This document shows, piece after piece, positions 1 to 11,937 of a DNA stretch of 64,000 nt. Every line of letters begins with the position of its first letter. The first letter of the stretch is position 1. Origin of the DNA: Closterium sp. Naga37s-1 (Eukaryota > Streptophyta > Zygnematophyceae > Desmidiales > Closteriaceae); the NCBI GenBank assembly GCA_947471745.1, contig CANJKZ010000823.1:124001-188000 (forward strand). The letters run 5' to 3'. A model generated the notes under the pieces. That model did no database searches, was not told where the DNA came from, and saw only the letters and a program-made list of their open reading frames with translations. Position numbers and translations under genes: made by a program.

Positions 1-3000
1 AGTCAACTCCCTGTCGCTGAATGAAGCCACGTGCAACGTAACGTGCCTTGAAGACAGGCGGAGAACCCGGCGGCCGCTTCACCCTGAAGATCCACATGCC
101 ACTGACGATGTTTGCCCCAGGCGGGGGAACCTCGTCGACGTAGGTGCCTGTGGACTTCCAGGAAGCCATCTCGGCGTCCATGGCTGCCTGCCACTGAGAG
201 GAGTAGGGACCCTCTATCGCCTCTGCGTAAGAGCGCGGGGTCGGGATGTCTGGTGCATCCGGGTCTCCCTCAAGGGCAAGCAGCATGGACACGAGATGAG
301 GTACAACAGCGGCAAAGCACTCAAACTCCTCCTGTTTGTCCTCAAGAACGTCCGTGCCAAGAGCACACTCACCCCCGACGGACGGAGGACAGACAGACGC
401 AGACGCAGACTCAGCAACAAGACTAGTGGCGTAGTCTAGGCGACAGGCTGCAGCAAAGTCAACAAGCTCAGCAACGAGAGCAGACGCAACAGAGGACTCA
501 AATAGAGGGTCAGTGACAGCAGTGGCCAGAAAGCGCGTGACAGTAGGACTAGCAGCACGAAGGGAGTCAGACTCCGGGTCCGGACCGTCAGGAAGAGAGG
601 ACGCAGGAGGAGAGGGCAAAGGGACACGCTGTGGAGCAGTGGAAGGACGCAGTGTCATAGAGTGAGTGCCTGGGACAGGAGGAGGACGCGGACGCAAAAC
701 ACGACCAGCGCGAGCAGTGTTGGCAGGCAACGCAGCACGAGACATAGGCGACACAGGACGCGACTCAGGCTCACGACGCTCCGTAAGACCTCTAGTTGGT
801 CCAGAGTAAGGAGATGGACCAGGTAGTGGAGAGGACGGCTGTAACTGCGACTGTGACTGGACAGGCTGTGGACTCAGTAAAGGAGGAGTAGGACCAGGAG
901 AAGGCGGTAGACCAAGAACCTGCTGAAGGAGCGGAACGTAGTACGGCCGCGGCCGCGCAGCGCCTCTAGAAACAGCAGAGACAGCACCAGTACCCTCAGC
1001 TCCAGGGTCTCCAGTAACAACTCCCGCAGCACCACCAGCCTCAGTACCTGCAGCTCCAACGCGTGCAGCACCACCAGCCCCAGCAGCTCCAGTACCTCCA
1101 GTACGAGCATCTCTAGGACCAGCGGCTCCAGCAGCTCCAGCACCAGCAGCTCCTCCAGTAGCACCAGCACCAGCAGCACCTCCAGCAGCTCCAGCGCCAG
1201 CAGTACCTCCAGCAGCTCCAGCACCAGCAGTACCTCCAGCAGCACTAGCACCAGCAGCACCTCCAGTAGCTCCAGCACCAGCAGCACCTCTAGCAGCACC
1301 AGCACTAGCAACACCTCCAGTAGCTCCAGCACCAGTAGCACGGCGACAGCGCCGAGTGTACCACTCACGAAGCCGCTGCGGAGAGAGGGGCTCCCGCCGC
1401 AACAGGACACCCGGAGAACCTCCAGACTCAGCACCCCCAGACACAGCACCCTCAGGCTCCACACGCTCAGGCTCAGCACCCCCAGGCTCCACACGCTCAG
1501 GCTCAGTACCCCCAGACTCCACACGCTCAGGCTCAACACCCCCAGGCTCTGCACCCCCAGGCTCCGCACCCCCAGTCTTCGCACCCACAGGCTCAGCACC
1601 CCTAGCAGCACCTGAGTCGACAGCTACCTCGACCGGCTCAGAAGGGTCTACCTGAGACACACCTGAGGGGGCAGGACCCTGAGGGGGGAGGGGGTCTACC
1701 GGAGGAGTACTTGGTGCTAGGAAGAGCGGCGGGGGGGGAAGAGAGGCAGTGCGGTAGGGAAAGAGACGGTAGTAAGACACCAACTCGTCAAACGTGACAT
1801 CCTGAGAGGACAGAACACGACACGAGGTGGGGTGGTAGAACTGCCACCCGGGTGCGTAAGGGGGGAAGCCAAGGAAGACACAGGGAACGGCACGGGAGGA
1901 CAGCTTGTCCGCTGAAGTATCGCGGACAAAAGCTCGAGATCCCCAGACACGGAACGCGGACGCATCGCCAACCTTCCCCGTCGACCTCAGAGTAGGTGTG
2001 GTCTCCGGCAAGGAGACACGAGGATGAAGGTTGATCTGATGCGCAGCGTACTGAACCGCGAACGGCCACAGAAAATGGGGAGCAGCCGCATGGATCATGG
2101 ACGTACGAGCGACATCCATGACCATGCCAATGCGGCGCGCAGCAATCCCATTTTGCTGTGGGGAGGCCGGAAGCGTGAACGTCTGGCGGATGCCCTCCGC
2201 ACGACAGAAGGCCCTCAGGAGGTCGGAGGAAAACTCACCACCTCTGTCTGAGTGCAGACGCAGAACAAGAAGGTCCGAGCCGAAACGCTCGCTGAGCTGG
2301 CGACGGGCACCGCGGATCCAGTCGATCAACACCTCAGTGACCTCACCCTTGCTGCGCAAGGGGAAGACTGTGGTGTAACGCGAGTAGTCGTCAACGACCA
2401 GCAGGAAGTAACGCTCGTGACCCTGTCCACGGACGCGGGCAAGGCCCCACACGTCTATGTGAAGAGTCTGCAGGGGAGCCTCTGTCGGAGGAAACGTGGA
2501 GGAGTGAGGAGCGGCGCGCTGCCGGCCCTCGACACAAGGAACACAGGTAGGGGCTGGCCCCGGAGGAAGGGGAGGGAGGGACCGGGGGAGACCCGAGACA
2601 AGGGTACGGGAGGCCATACCTCGAAGACGAGGCAGGGAGGGGTGACCAAGGCGGTGGTGCCAAAGGAGAGTCTCGTGCGACAGAGGACGACACGAGCAGG
2701 GGGCAGATGCAGGACTAGGCCTGGACGCGGCAGCAAACACCTGACTAGACGCGGCTACCTGACCAGACATAGAGACTGGAGGAGACGCAGTAGTCTGTGT
2801 GTACAGACTCGACCCAGGCCGACGGGTGAACGTGGCCAGGTGGCGGCCCGTCCGAGAGCAAGTGCAGTGGGTCACACGCTGACCTCCAGGGGCGAACTGG
2901 TCAACCCACGCGTCCTGGAGGTCAGCTCCACTCACCAGGTTCGTAGAGAACGAGGGGAGGTGGAGTCCCGACAGCAAGCCTGACGGGGCCGCAGGACACG

Positions 3001-4650
3001 GTAGAACCGTGGAAGAGTGCGCAAGGACTAGACCCCAAGAGGGGTCAGCCAGGGAGACTGCGACAGGCCGACTGAGCGGCGTGAGTGTGGTGCTGTCGCG
3101 AAAGAAAGAGCGCGAAGCACCAGAGTCAAGTGTGAAAGTGTGAAAGGCCTCAGTAGGTGCAGTACCAGAGAGAGAAGACTCACCAGCACCTGGAGCAGCA
3201 GACTCACCAGCACCTGGAGCAACAGACGCACTAGCACCTAGAGCAGCAGCCTCAATGCCCGAGTCGGGCGGGACACTCAGGTAACAGTCACCCTCAGCAT
3301 CAGTCAAAGCATACATGGCAGCAAGGATAGCATCGAAATCAAGATCAAAGATAGCCACATTCTGCTTAAGCAGATCACCCCAGCGAGGGAGCTCAACAGC
3401 GTCAGGAAACTGAGCGCGCCAGGCGTCAGTCAGGCGACCAAAGCAGCGCTGCGCAGTGTGTGGTAGCCCACACGTCTCCCCACGATGGCTGCCGGTGCGG
3501 AGAACCTAAGTGCAGGGACCAGCACCCCCAGACCTCCCACGCCCAGCGTACCACTCACGAAGCTGCTGGGCCGACGGGGTCTCACGGGAACGCAGCTGCT
3601 GCTGGCGCTGGCTACCACCAAAGCCTCCACGCTGCGCGGCTGCACCTCGACCAGTACCACCGCCACCGCCACCTCCACCACCGCTGCCGCTGCCTCCACC
3701 ACCGCTGCCGCTGCCTCCACCACCTCCGCCGCTGCCGCCACCACCTCCACCGCCGCCACTGAAGCCCCCACTCCCGGCACCACCCCCAACTCCACCGCCA
3801 CCTCCTCCGCCTCCTCCACCGCCTCCGCCGCCGCCCCCGCCATCCCCTCCACCACTCTTGTTCCCCTTGCCCTTGCTGGTGCGGCGCCTCCCACTGGGAG
3901 CAGACGCAGCCCCGACCTCCTTAGTGCCAACGAGGTCGACAGCAGCAGCAGAAGCAACAGAGGGGAGAAGGGGGACAGGGGAACACCCCTCAAAGAAAGG
4001 GGTGCGACGGTCGCCGCGAGAAGCACCTACAGCTAAGATACTCTTCTCAGCTGCAGCGAGGCGCTCCTCTAGCACATCTACAGTGAGCTCGGTGGGCCAA
4101 AGGGAGAGAAAGTGGTCCCTTACTGAAGCAAGGGAGTCAGGGAGGCGGGTGACGAGGTAGTAAAGGGTGATGTACATGGGGGGAGGGGGTTCTTGGCACA
4201 GAACTCAGTGGGAAGGGCAGCGCGGTAGCGGGCATCACTAGTGCGGAGGTGAGTAATGAGGTCAGCGACTGTGGCAAAGGCGGCAAGGTCAGGGAAAAGG
4301 TACGGCAGCATGAGGCGGCTGAGGGCAGCAGTGGCAGGGGAGGAGTAGCGCGCAACTACAGCGTCGTACAAAGACTTAGCAGTCTTGTACTGGCCAAAAT
4401 GCGCGCGCTCAGCAGGCGGCAGGTGACTACGAACAGCAAGGCGAGCAACAGCGTCACGAAAGGTCCACTGCGAGCGAACCGTACTGTCAGCAGTGGCAGC
4501 AGGTGCAGTAGAGACACCGGACATGTGATCAAAAAGGGATACCCCATCCCTAGAGTCACACTGAAGAAAGAGCTGCAGGTCGTCAACCCACACGCCAAAG
4601 TCAACTGCACGCCCCTCAGCATCAAAAGTGAGAACAGTAGGGCTAGCCAT
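1..4650 (-). pseudogene. Copia-B Gag-Pol (Gag, protease, integrase, start of RT), lightly damaged
   Basis: Start ATG at 4650 gives the family N-terminus MASPTVLTFDAEGR. The Gag frame is lost near 4178-4190, where a G-rich run on the plus strand is two bases longer than in Copia-F; the frame resumes as MYITLYYLV from 4177. An in-frame TAG at 3506-3508 replaces a Tyr codon inside the zinc-knuckle region. From 3505 to the window edge I found no further stop or shift at the points checked. This part covers the DSGA protease, the HHCC and DDE integrase motifs, the acidic/Gly-Ala linker and the first part of RT (GMWIFRVKRPPG to RQGVD). The integrase HMDVWG motif has Met changed to Ile at about 2458. 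Two lesions only, one in a homopolymer, mean it could be fairly young or partly mis-assembled. Confidence 0.88.
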
Positions 4651-5537
4651 AGTTGCAGTAGCAGCAGTAGCAGCAGGAGCAGCAGAGGCAGCAGAAGCAG
4701 CAGTAGCAGCAGGCGCAGTGCAAGAAGGAGGGCAGTGCGGCTCTGTAGGGCGGCGCGGCTAGACTGGGCGGCGCGGCTCGGTTGGGCGGCGCGGCTCGAT
4801 TGGGCGGCGCGGCTCGGCTGGGCGGCGCGGCTCGGCTGGGCGGCGCGGCTCGGCTGAGCGCGGCTCGGCAGGGCGACGCGGCTCGGTTCCTGGCAGCACG
4901 GCGCGGCAGCAGGCCGCGCGGCGCGGCAGGGCAGCAGGCGGCGGGGCGGCGTGGGTGCTTACCAGGGGCGGGTGCAGGGCAGGGCCGCAGCTGGCGGTTT
5001 AGGTCAGGGCTGCGACAGCAGGGGCCTTGACAGCATGGGCCGCGACCGTAAGGGGGGGGGGCGCGACTGCAGGGGCCGCGACGGCAGAGGCCGCGACGGC
5101 AGAGGTGGCCGCGACTGCAGGGGCCGCGACAGCAGTAGGGGTCGCGACAGTAGCAGGGGCCTCGACAGCAGTAGGGGCCGCGACAGAACAGGGGCCGCGA
5201 CAGAAGTAGGGGGGGGGGGCGTGACGGCAGCAGGGGCCGCGACAGCAGCTGGGGCCGCGGCGGCAGTAGGGGCCGTGATGGCAGTAAGGGTCGCGACATC
5301 AAGGGGGGCCGCGACTGCAGCGGGGGCCGCTTCGACAGCAGAGGCCGCGACGGCAGCAAGGGCTGCGACGGCAGTAGGGGCCGTAATGGCAGTAGGGGCC
5401 GCGATAGCAGTAGGGGCCTGGTCGGCAGCAGGGGCCGCGACGGCAGCAGGGGCAGGCGCAAAAAAAACGCGCTTCGGGCAGGGCAGGAGAAAAAGTTCGT
5501 GGTGGGCCCTAAAAAAAACGTTCCCACTAGGGAACCT
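4651..5537 (-). repeat. Copia-B untranslated leader with GC-rich tandem repeats
   Basis: Between the primer-binding site and the Gag start. It contains a CTG/CTA-rich tract just before the ATG (about 4653-4715), a repeat of GGGCGGCGCGGCTCG type (about 4755-4880) and a long array around GGGGCCGCGACAGCAG (about 5030-5450). Near the PBS lie the hairpin GTTCCC/GGGAAC (5519-5534), the palindrome GGGCCC (5504-5509) and the CTGCCC..GAAGCGCG box (about 5468-5485) shared with other copies. Apparent open frames here are low-complexity products of the repeats and are not counted as genes. Confidence 0.7.
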
Positions 5538-5550
5538 GCTCAGAATACCA
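5538..5550 (-). other. Copia-B primer-binding site
   Basis: Reads TGGTATTCTGAGC on the minus strand directly after the LTR terminus. It resembles the plant copia PBS for initiator tRNA-Met (TGGTATCAGAGC), with changes in the middle. Copia-F has the same variant. Confidence 0.75.
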
Positions 5551-5678
5551 TGTTAGAATCAGGAACGGAATGAATGAACTAGAAAGCAGGTGGGTACAAG
5601 TATGAAACCTAAAAGTGTTGTACCCTATAAGAACTACCCCACTACAGCCTAAACAGACTATAGCATATAAGTTTGACA
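5551..5678 (-). repeat. Copia-B 5' LTR (128 bp)
   Basis: Begins TGTCAAACTTATATGC and ends ATTCTAACA on the minus strand, with the family core GGCTGTAGTGGGGTAG and the inverted pair GGGTACAA/TTGTACCC. A TATA-like stretch lies about 10 nt from the LTR start. Confidence 0.9.
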
Positions 5679-5751
5679 CTAACAGGTCACGCCGCTCGCG
5701 CGACCCAACCAACCCTCACTGAGTGATTGTGCCGGTTCACGAAATCGACCA
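5679..5751 (+). pseudogene. Ty3/gypsy fragment 1, upstream of the protease
   Basis: Short remnant between Copia-B and Copia-A. Its last 5 bp, GACCA (5747-5751), are repeated right after Copia-A (12279-12283). When Copia-A is removed at this duplication, the reading frame VIVPVHEID runs straight into the gypsy protease segment at 12279. A TGA at 5720-5722 precedes it in frame. It may be a Gag/Pol boundary or a mutation. Confidence 0.65.
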
Positions 5752-5882
5752 TGTCAAACTTATATATAGCTTACATTGTGTAGGCTGTAGTGGGGTAGCC
5801 CATAAGGGGTACAACCCAATTAGGGTTCGTACTTGTACCCAACTCTTTGCTAGTTCATTCATTCTCGTTCGTAACTTTGACA
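5752..5882 (+). repeat. Copia-A 5' LTR (131 bp)
   Basis: TGTCAAAC...TTTGACA, with 7-bp inverted termini. It carries TTATATATAG about 9 nt from the start, the core GGCTGTAGTGGGGTAG, and a two-tier inverted repeat: GGGTACAA (5807-5814) with TTGTACCC (5833-5840), enclosing AACCC (5813-5817) with GGGTT (5823-5827). Confidence 0.96.
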
Positions 5883-5894
5883 TGGAATCAGAGC
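5883..5894 (+). other. Copia-A primer-binding site
   Basis: TGGAATCAGAGC directly after the LTR. This is one base off the plant initiator tRNA-Met PBS TGGTATCAGAGC, and the following AGGTT continues the tRNA match. Confidence 0.8.
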
Positions 5895-6417
5895 AGGTTC
5901 CTTGGGCCCACCACTTGCTGCCATACTCTTGACCTTAGGCCTCGGCCCGTCGCCCCTAGGCCAGTCACTCGCGCCCCTAGGCCCGTTGCCCCTAGGCCCA
6001 TCGCCCGCGGCCCCGGCCCCTAGGCCCCGCGCCCATCGACCCCTAGGTCTCGGCCCCACGTCGACCCTTAGCCCGCGCCACGGCCCCGTCGACCCCTAGC
6101 CCGCGCCACGGCCCCGTCGACCCCTAGCTCGCGCCCCAACCCCGTCGACCCTAGCCCACGCCACGGCCCCGTCGACCCCTAGCCCGCGCCCGGCCCCGTC
6201 GACCTCTAGCCCGCGCCACGCCCCCGTCGACCCCTAGCCCACGCCTGGCCCCGTCGACCCCTAGCCCGCGCCCCGGCCCCGTCAACCCTAGCCCGCGCCA
6301 CGGCCCCGTCGCCCCCTAGCCCGTGCCCCGGCCCGGTCGACCCTAGCCCGCGCCACGGCCCCTTGGCCCCTCGGCCCCTAGGCCCCTCGGCCCCGCCCTT
6401 TGGCCCCTCGGCCCCTA

Positions 6418-6448
<31 letters not shown>

Positions 6449-6488
6449 GTGTTTGGCCCCTCGGCCCCTAGGCCACTGCTACTGCTAC

Positions 6489-6519
<31 letters not shown>

Positions 6520-6555
6520 ACTGCTGCTACTGCTGCTCCTACGTGCTGCGCCACT
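5895..6555 (+). repeat. Copia-A leader: GGGCCC box, tandem repeats, poly-C and CTG tract
   Basis: GGGCCC lies at 5904-5909, 21 nt after the start of the PBS. About 6040-6350 is a tandem array with a unit near 28 bp, rich in CCCCGTCGACCCCTAGC. An uninterrupted run of 29 C lies at 6420-6448. A CTG/CTA trinucleotide tract (about 6474-6543) ends just before the Gag ATG. Unlike the other copies, the hairpin after the PBS lacks its second arm. Confidence 0.75.
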
Positions 6556-9500
6556 ATGGCTTCGCTTCGAGTTCTAGCGTTCGATCATGAGGGCAGACCG
6601 GTTGCGTTTGACACGTGGCTCGACGATCTGCAGTTGTACCTACTGAGTGATACTAAGGATAGTGTTTCGCTGTTTGACCACGTGTCCGGTGCCGCTACAG
6701 CCCCTCCCGCCACAGCTGACAGTGCGGCTTGCTCACAGTGGCTTTCTCGCGACGCTGCTGCCCGCTTAGCCATTCGCAACCACCTGCCAGTGGCGGAATG
6801 TACTCACTTCGGACAGCACAGGACAGCACAGGCCTTGTACGACGCTGTAGTTGCTCGCTACTCCTCCCCTGCCACTGCTGCTCTATGCAGACTGCTACTT
6901 CCCTATCTGTTCCTTGAGCTGTCGGCTTTTGCCACAGTAGCGGACCTGGTTTCCCACCTGCGCACTAGCGTCGCTCGCTACCGTGCTAACGTCCCTGCTA
7001 AGTTCCTTGCCAGGAACCAGCCCCCGATGTTCATCACCCTCTACTTCATAGTCTCTCGCCTCCCTGACTCTCTTCGCTCTGTCAGGGACCACTTCCTCTC
7101 CCTTGACCCCACCTCCCTCACTGTTGACCTCCTCGAGTAGCATCTCCTCGCAGCTGAGACTAGTGCAGTTGCTCTAGGTGCTGCTCGTGGCACTCCGCGC
7201 CCGCCCTTCTTTGAGGGGTGCTCCCCCTCCCCCCTTGCCCCCTCCTTCGCCTCTGCTGCTGCTACAGACATCTCTGTTGCTGAGGACGTCGGGGCTGCTT
7301 CTGCTAGTGCGAAGCGCCGCAGCAGCAAGGGCAAGGGTGGCAGGGGTGGTGGAGGTGGCAGCAGTGGTGGTGGAGGTGGCAGTGGATGTGGTGGAGGCAG
7401 TGGAGGTGGTGGAGGCAGTGGAGGTGGTGGCGGCGGTGGGTCTGGTGGCGGGAGTGGGGGCTCTGGTGGCGGCGGTGGAGGCAGCGGAGGGAGTGGCGGC
7501 AGTGGAGGCGGTGGGACTGGTGGCGGTAGGTGTGGACCTCGGCGTGGAGGCCCTGGTGGTGGTCCGCGACAGCAGCAACAGCGTCGGAGCGAGACCCAGT
7601 CGCCCCAGCAGCTCTGTGAGTGGTTGTTTCAGCGTGGGACAGTTGGGGGTAGAAAGAGGTGCCCGTATGTCATTCGCACGGGTGTCCGTGCTGGCCAGAC
7701 ATGCGGGAAACTTCACACTGAGCACCGCTGCTTCTCCCGCCTCGAGGACGCCTGGCGTGCTGAGTTTGGTGACGACGTTGAGCGCCCTCGCTGGGCGGAT
7801 TTGCTTAGGTCTTGAGCTGCTATCTTTGATCTAGACTATGATGCTATTCTTTCTGCTATGTCTGCTTTGTCTGCTAGTGCTGAGGGTGACTGATACCGGT
7901 GTGTGCCACCTGACCCAGGTATAGCGGCTGCTGCTCTAGGTGCTAGTGAGTCTGGTACTCACCCTGGTACTGCGCCTGCTGAGGCCTTGCACACCTTCAC
8001 GTTGGACTCAGGCGCCTCTCGTTGTTTCTTTCGTGACAGCACCACTCTCACTCCTCTCCCTGCACCTGTCCCGGTCAGATTGGCTGACCCCTCTGGGGGC
8101 CCGGTTGTTGCCCGTTCCTCCACGGTCCTCCCGTGTCCGGCGGTTCTGTCCGGCTCACTGTCAGGTCTTCACCTCCCCTCGTTCTCTACGAACCTGGTGA
8201 GTACCGCTTCCCTCCAGGATGCGATGGTCACTACCACCACTCCTGGGGGTCAGCGTGTGACGATCTGCACGTGCACACGAACAAGGCGTCACCTGGCTAC
8301 GTTCACTCGTCGGCCAGGGTCGAGTCAGTACACACTGGCTACTGAGCCTCCTCAGGTAGCTGCGTCTGCTCAGGTGTCCGCGTCAGGTCAGGTAGTCGCC
8401 TCTTGCTCGTGTCGCCTCCTGTCGCACCAGACTCTTCTGTTGCACCACCGCCTGGGTCACCCCTCCCTGCCACGCCTTCGTGGCATGCAATCCCGTCTTC
8501 TTGTCTCTGGTCTACCCAGGTCTCTGCCTCCCCTCCCGCCCTCGCCTGCCCCGCCCTGCCTTCCTTGCGTCGAGGGGCGGCAGCGCGCTGCTCCTCACTC
8601 CTCGTTTCCCCCGACGACTGCTCCCCTGCAGACTCTCCACATGGACATGTGGGGCCCAGCCCGCGTCAGTGGACAGGGCCGCGAGCGCTACTTTCTGTTG
8701 GTAGTTGACGACTACACGCGGTACACCACGGTCTTCCCTTTGCGCAGCAAGGGTGAGGTCGTTGATGTCTTGATCCCTTGGATCCGCACAGTCCGTCTCC
8801 AGCTCCGCGAGCGGTTCGGCCAGGACCTTTCTGTCCTGCGTCTGCACTCTGACAGAGGTGGTGAGTTCTCCTCCGACCTCTTGCGGGACTTTTGTCGTGG
8901 GGAGGGCATTCTCCCTTCGTTCACGCTTCCGGACTCCCCTCAGCAAAATGGGATTGCTGAGCGCCGCATTGGCTTAGTCATGGAGGTGGCTCGTACCTCC
9001 ATGATCCATGCGGCTGCTCCCCATTTTCTGTGGCCGTTTGCAGTCCGGTACGCTGCGCATCAACTCAACCTCTGGCCCCATGTCTCCTTGCCGGAGACCT
9101 CGCCCACACTGTGTTGGACGGGGAAGGTTGGCGATGCGTCGGTGTTCCGGGTCTGGGGTTCTCGTGCCTTTGTTCGTGATACGTCCGCGGACAAGCTCTC
9201 CGCCCGTGCTATCCCCTGCGTCTTCCTTGGCTTTGTCCCTGACGCGACTAGCTGGCAGTTTTACCACCCCACCTTGCGCCGTGTCCTCCCGTCTCAGGAC
9301 GTCACGTTCGACGAGTCGGTTCCCTTCTACCGTCTCTTCCCCTACCGCTCTGCCCCTCCCCCGCCCCCGCCGCTCTTCCTTGCTCCCGGTCCACCTCCGG
9401 TAGACCCCCTCCCGCCCCAGGGTCCTGCTCCCTCGGGTGTGTCTCAGGTAGACCCTCTCCCTGGTATTTCGCCTACTCAGGTAGCTCTCGGCTCAGGTGC

Positions 9501-11937
9501 TGCTCCAAGTGCTGCGTCTGGGGGTGCTGAGTCTGAGGGTGCGGAGCCGTGGGGTGCGGAGTCTGAGGGTGCTGGGTCTGGGGGTGCTGAGCCTGGGGGT
9601 GCGGAGCCTGGGGGTGCGGAGCCTGGGGGTGTTGAGCCTGCGGGTGCTGAGTCGGAGGGTGCGGAGTCTGGGGGTGCTGAGCCTCGGGGTGCTGCTTCGT
9701 CTGGAGGTCCTGCTGGTGCTTCACCGCGCCTTTCTCCGCAGCAGCTGCGTGAGTGGATTGTTCAGAGAGCGCCGTTACTGTCCGCCTTCCCTCTGCCTGC
9801 TCCTTCTCCTTACACTGAGCAGTCCGGCGGTCTTATAGAGCGTCGTGAGCCTGCGTCTCGTCCTGTCTCGCCTGTTCGCACTGCTCGTCGCGTTCCTCGT
9901 TCGCGTCCTCCTCCTGTCCCTGGCACACACGCTATGGCACTCCGTCCTTCCTCTGTTCCACTTCGTGTTCCTCTGCCTGCTCCTCCTGAGTCCTCTCTTC
10001 CTGAGGTCCCTGACCCTGAGTCTGACCGTGCTCGTGCTGCTAGTCCCACTGTCTCTCGTCTCCTCGCCACTGCAGTTACTGACCCTTCTTTTGAGTCTGC
10101 TACTGCGTCTGCTCTCGTTGCTGAGCTGCTTGACTTCGCTGCTGCCTGTCGTCTAGACTACGCCTCTGCTCTTGTTGCTGAGTCTGCGTCTGCCAGTCCT
10201 CCGTCCGTCGGGGGTGAGTGTGATCTTGGCACGGATGTCCTTGAGGAAAGGCAGGAGGACTTTGAGTGTCTTGCAGCTGCTGTACCTCGTTTCGCTTCCT
10301 TGCTGCTTGCCCCTGAGGGAGACCCGGATGCACCAGACATCCCGACCCCGCGCTCTTACGCAGAGGAGATTACGGGTCCTTACTCCTCTCAGTGGCAGGC
10401 AGCCATGGATGCCGAGATGGCATCCTGGAAGTCCACAGGCACCTACGTCGACGAGGTTCCCCCACCTGGGGCGAACATTGTCGATGGCATGTGGATTTTC
10501 AGGGTGAAGCGGCCGCCGGGCTCTCCGCCTGCCTTTAAGGCACGTTACGTTGCTCGAGGCTTCAGTCAGCGTCAGGGGGTTGACTACTTCCAGACCTTCT
10601 CCCCCACCTCGAAGATGACTAGTCTTCGGGTGTTGCTGCACATCGCTGCTCAGCGTGACTACGAGTTGCACTCTCTGGACTTCAGCACAGGTTTCTTGCA
10701 GGGCAGCCTGCACGAGGAGATCTGGCTGCGCCGACCACCTAGCTTCAGTGGGACATTTCCTGCAGGTACCCAGTGGAGCCTCCGGCGGCCAATCTACGGT
10801 CTCCGCTAGGCGCCTCGCGAGTGGCACGACACACTGATGACTACACTTGCGGCTCTTGGGTTTGCTCCTTCTACTGCTGACCCGTTGCTGTTTCTCCGCA
10901 CCGTCATCTCGCTGCCGCCGTTCTACGTCCTCGTCTACGTGGACGACCTGGTCTTTGCCACTGCTGACACCGAGGCACTGACCCTTGTGAAGTCGGAGCT
11001 GCAGAAGAGACGCACCTGCACTGACCTGGGTGAACATCGCAGCAATCTTGGCTTGCAGATCACCCGGGACAGAGCACGGCGCACCATCACACTGACTCAG
11101 TCACACATGGTGCACCAGGTCCTTCAGCGCTTCGGCTTCCAGTTCTCCTCGCCACAGCCCACTCCTCTGTCTACCAGCCACTCGCTCTCAGCTCCACCTT
11201 CAGACGAGTCCGTAGAGCCGAGTGGTCTGTACCCAGAGCTTGTGGGTTGCCTCATGTACCTGATGACGTGCACACGACCTGACCTCGCGTACCCTCTCAG
11301 CCTCCTGGCTCGCTACGTGGCTTCCGGTAGGCACCGAAAGGTGCACTGGGATGCTGCGAAGAGGGTACTGCGTTACCTGTGCAGTACGTCGGGCATGGGG
11401 CTCGTGCTTGGAGGACGGGGTCCAGTTGTCCTCACTGGTCACGCAGACGCTTCCTGGGTTGACGACTCTGCTACGAAGCGGTCGTCACAGGGTTACACAT
11501 TCAGCCTCGGTTCCGGCTCGGTTTCCTGGCGGTCTACCCGCTCGTCTTCGGTTCTCAGCTCCAGTTGTGAGGCTGAGATCTACGCTGGGGCCATGGCTGC
11601 TCAGGAGCTACGCTGGCTCACCTACCTGCTGACTGACTTGGGAGAGCAGCCTCGTTCGCCTCCAGTTCTGTACGTAGACAACAAGGCCATGATTGCCTTG
11701 TGTAAGGAGCACAGATTGGAGCACCGAACGAAGCACATCGCTCTGCAATACTTTCTTGCTCGAGAGTTGCAGCAGCGTGGCCAGCTTCGTCTTGCATACG
11801 TGGCCACTAGGGCCAACACTGCTGATGTATTCACCAAGGCACTTCCGCCTTGTGATCATCCGCGCTTCTCTACTGTGTTAGGCCTTGTGCCTACTTTGCC
11901 TCACTTGGTTACTGCTGTCACTTTGCTTGTACTGTGA
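6556..11937 (+). pseudogene. Copia-A Gag-Pol polyprotein, four in-frame stops
   Basis: One frame of 1794 codons (stop TGA 11935-11937) broken only by TAG 7138, TGA 7813, TGA 7891 and TAG 10807; there is no frameshift. Gag begins MASLRVLAFDHEGRP, then a Gly-rich linker (about 7330-7540) and the unusual knuckle C-x13-C-x3-H-x4-C (about 7660-7730). Protease motif LDSGAS (about 8005). The integrase has HHRLGH and CLPC (zinc), then MDMWGP, HSDRGGEF and NGIAER (D,D35E). A repeat linker GGAEP (about 9520-9700) precedes the RT with WIFRVKRPPG and YVDDLVFAT. RNase H has DASW, CEAEIY and YVDNKA. Comparison with Copia-C shows the stops arose by single base changes (for example GAG to TAG at 7138). The order Gag-PR-IN-RT-RH defines Ty1/copia. 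Confidence 0.95.

Larger units (their letters stand above)
1..5678 (-). mobile_element. Copia-B, Ty1/copia LTR retrotransposon, 3' part off window
   Basis: Minus-strand copia element whose 5' LTR is at the right (5551-5678), followed leftward by a primer-binding site, a GC-rich leader and a Gag-Pol gene that runs off the left edge in the reverse-transcriptase region. The 3' LTR lies outside the window, so the target-site duplication cannot be checked; the 5 bp next to the LTR are CTAAC (5679-5683). It belongs to the MASP protein subfamily and its LTR is closest to that of Copia-F. Confidence 0.92.

Noticed and set aside
2252..2983. Plus-strand frame of 243 codons opposite Copia-B integrase.
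   Set aside because: Recurs opposite the integrase of other copies as a codon-bias artefact and has no known domain.
3510..4160. Poly-proline and His-rich frames opposite the Gag Gly-rich region.
   Set aside because: Antisense shadows of GGN codons in Copia Gag; the same occurs at every copy.
7138..10809. Stops in Copia-A as programmed readthrough sites.
   Set aside because: Stops fall at unrelated places, are absent from sister copies, and are single-base changes of conserved codons, so decay is simpler.
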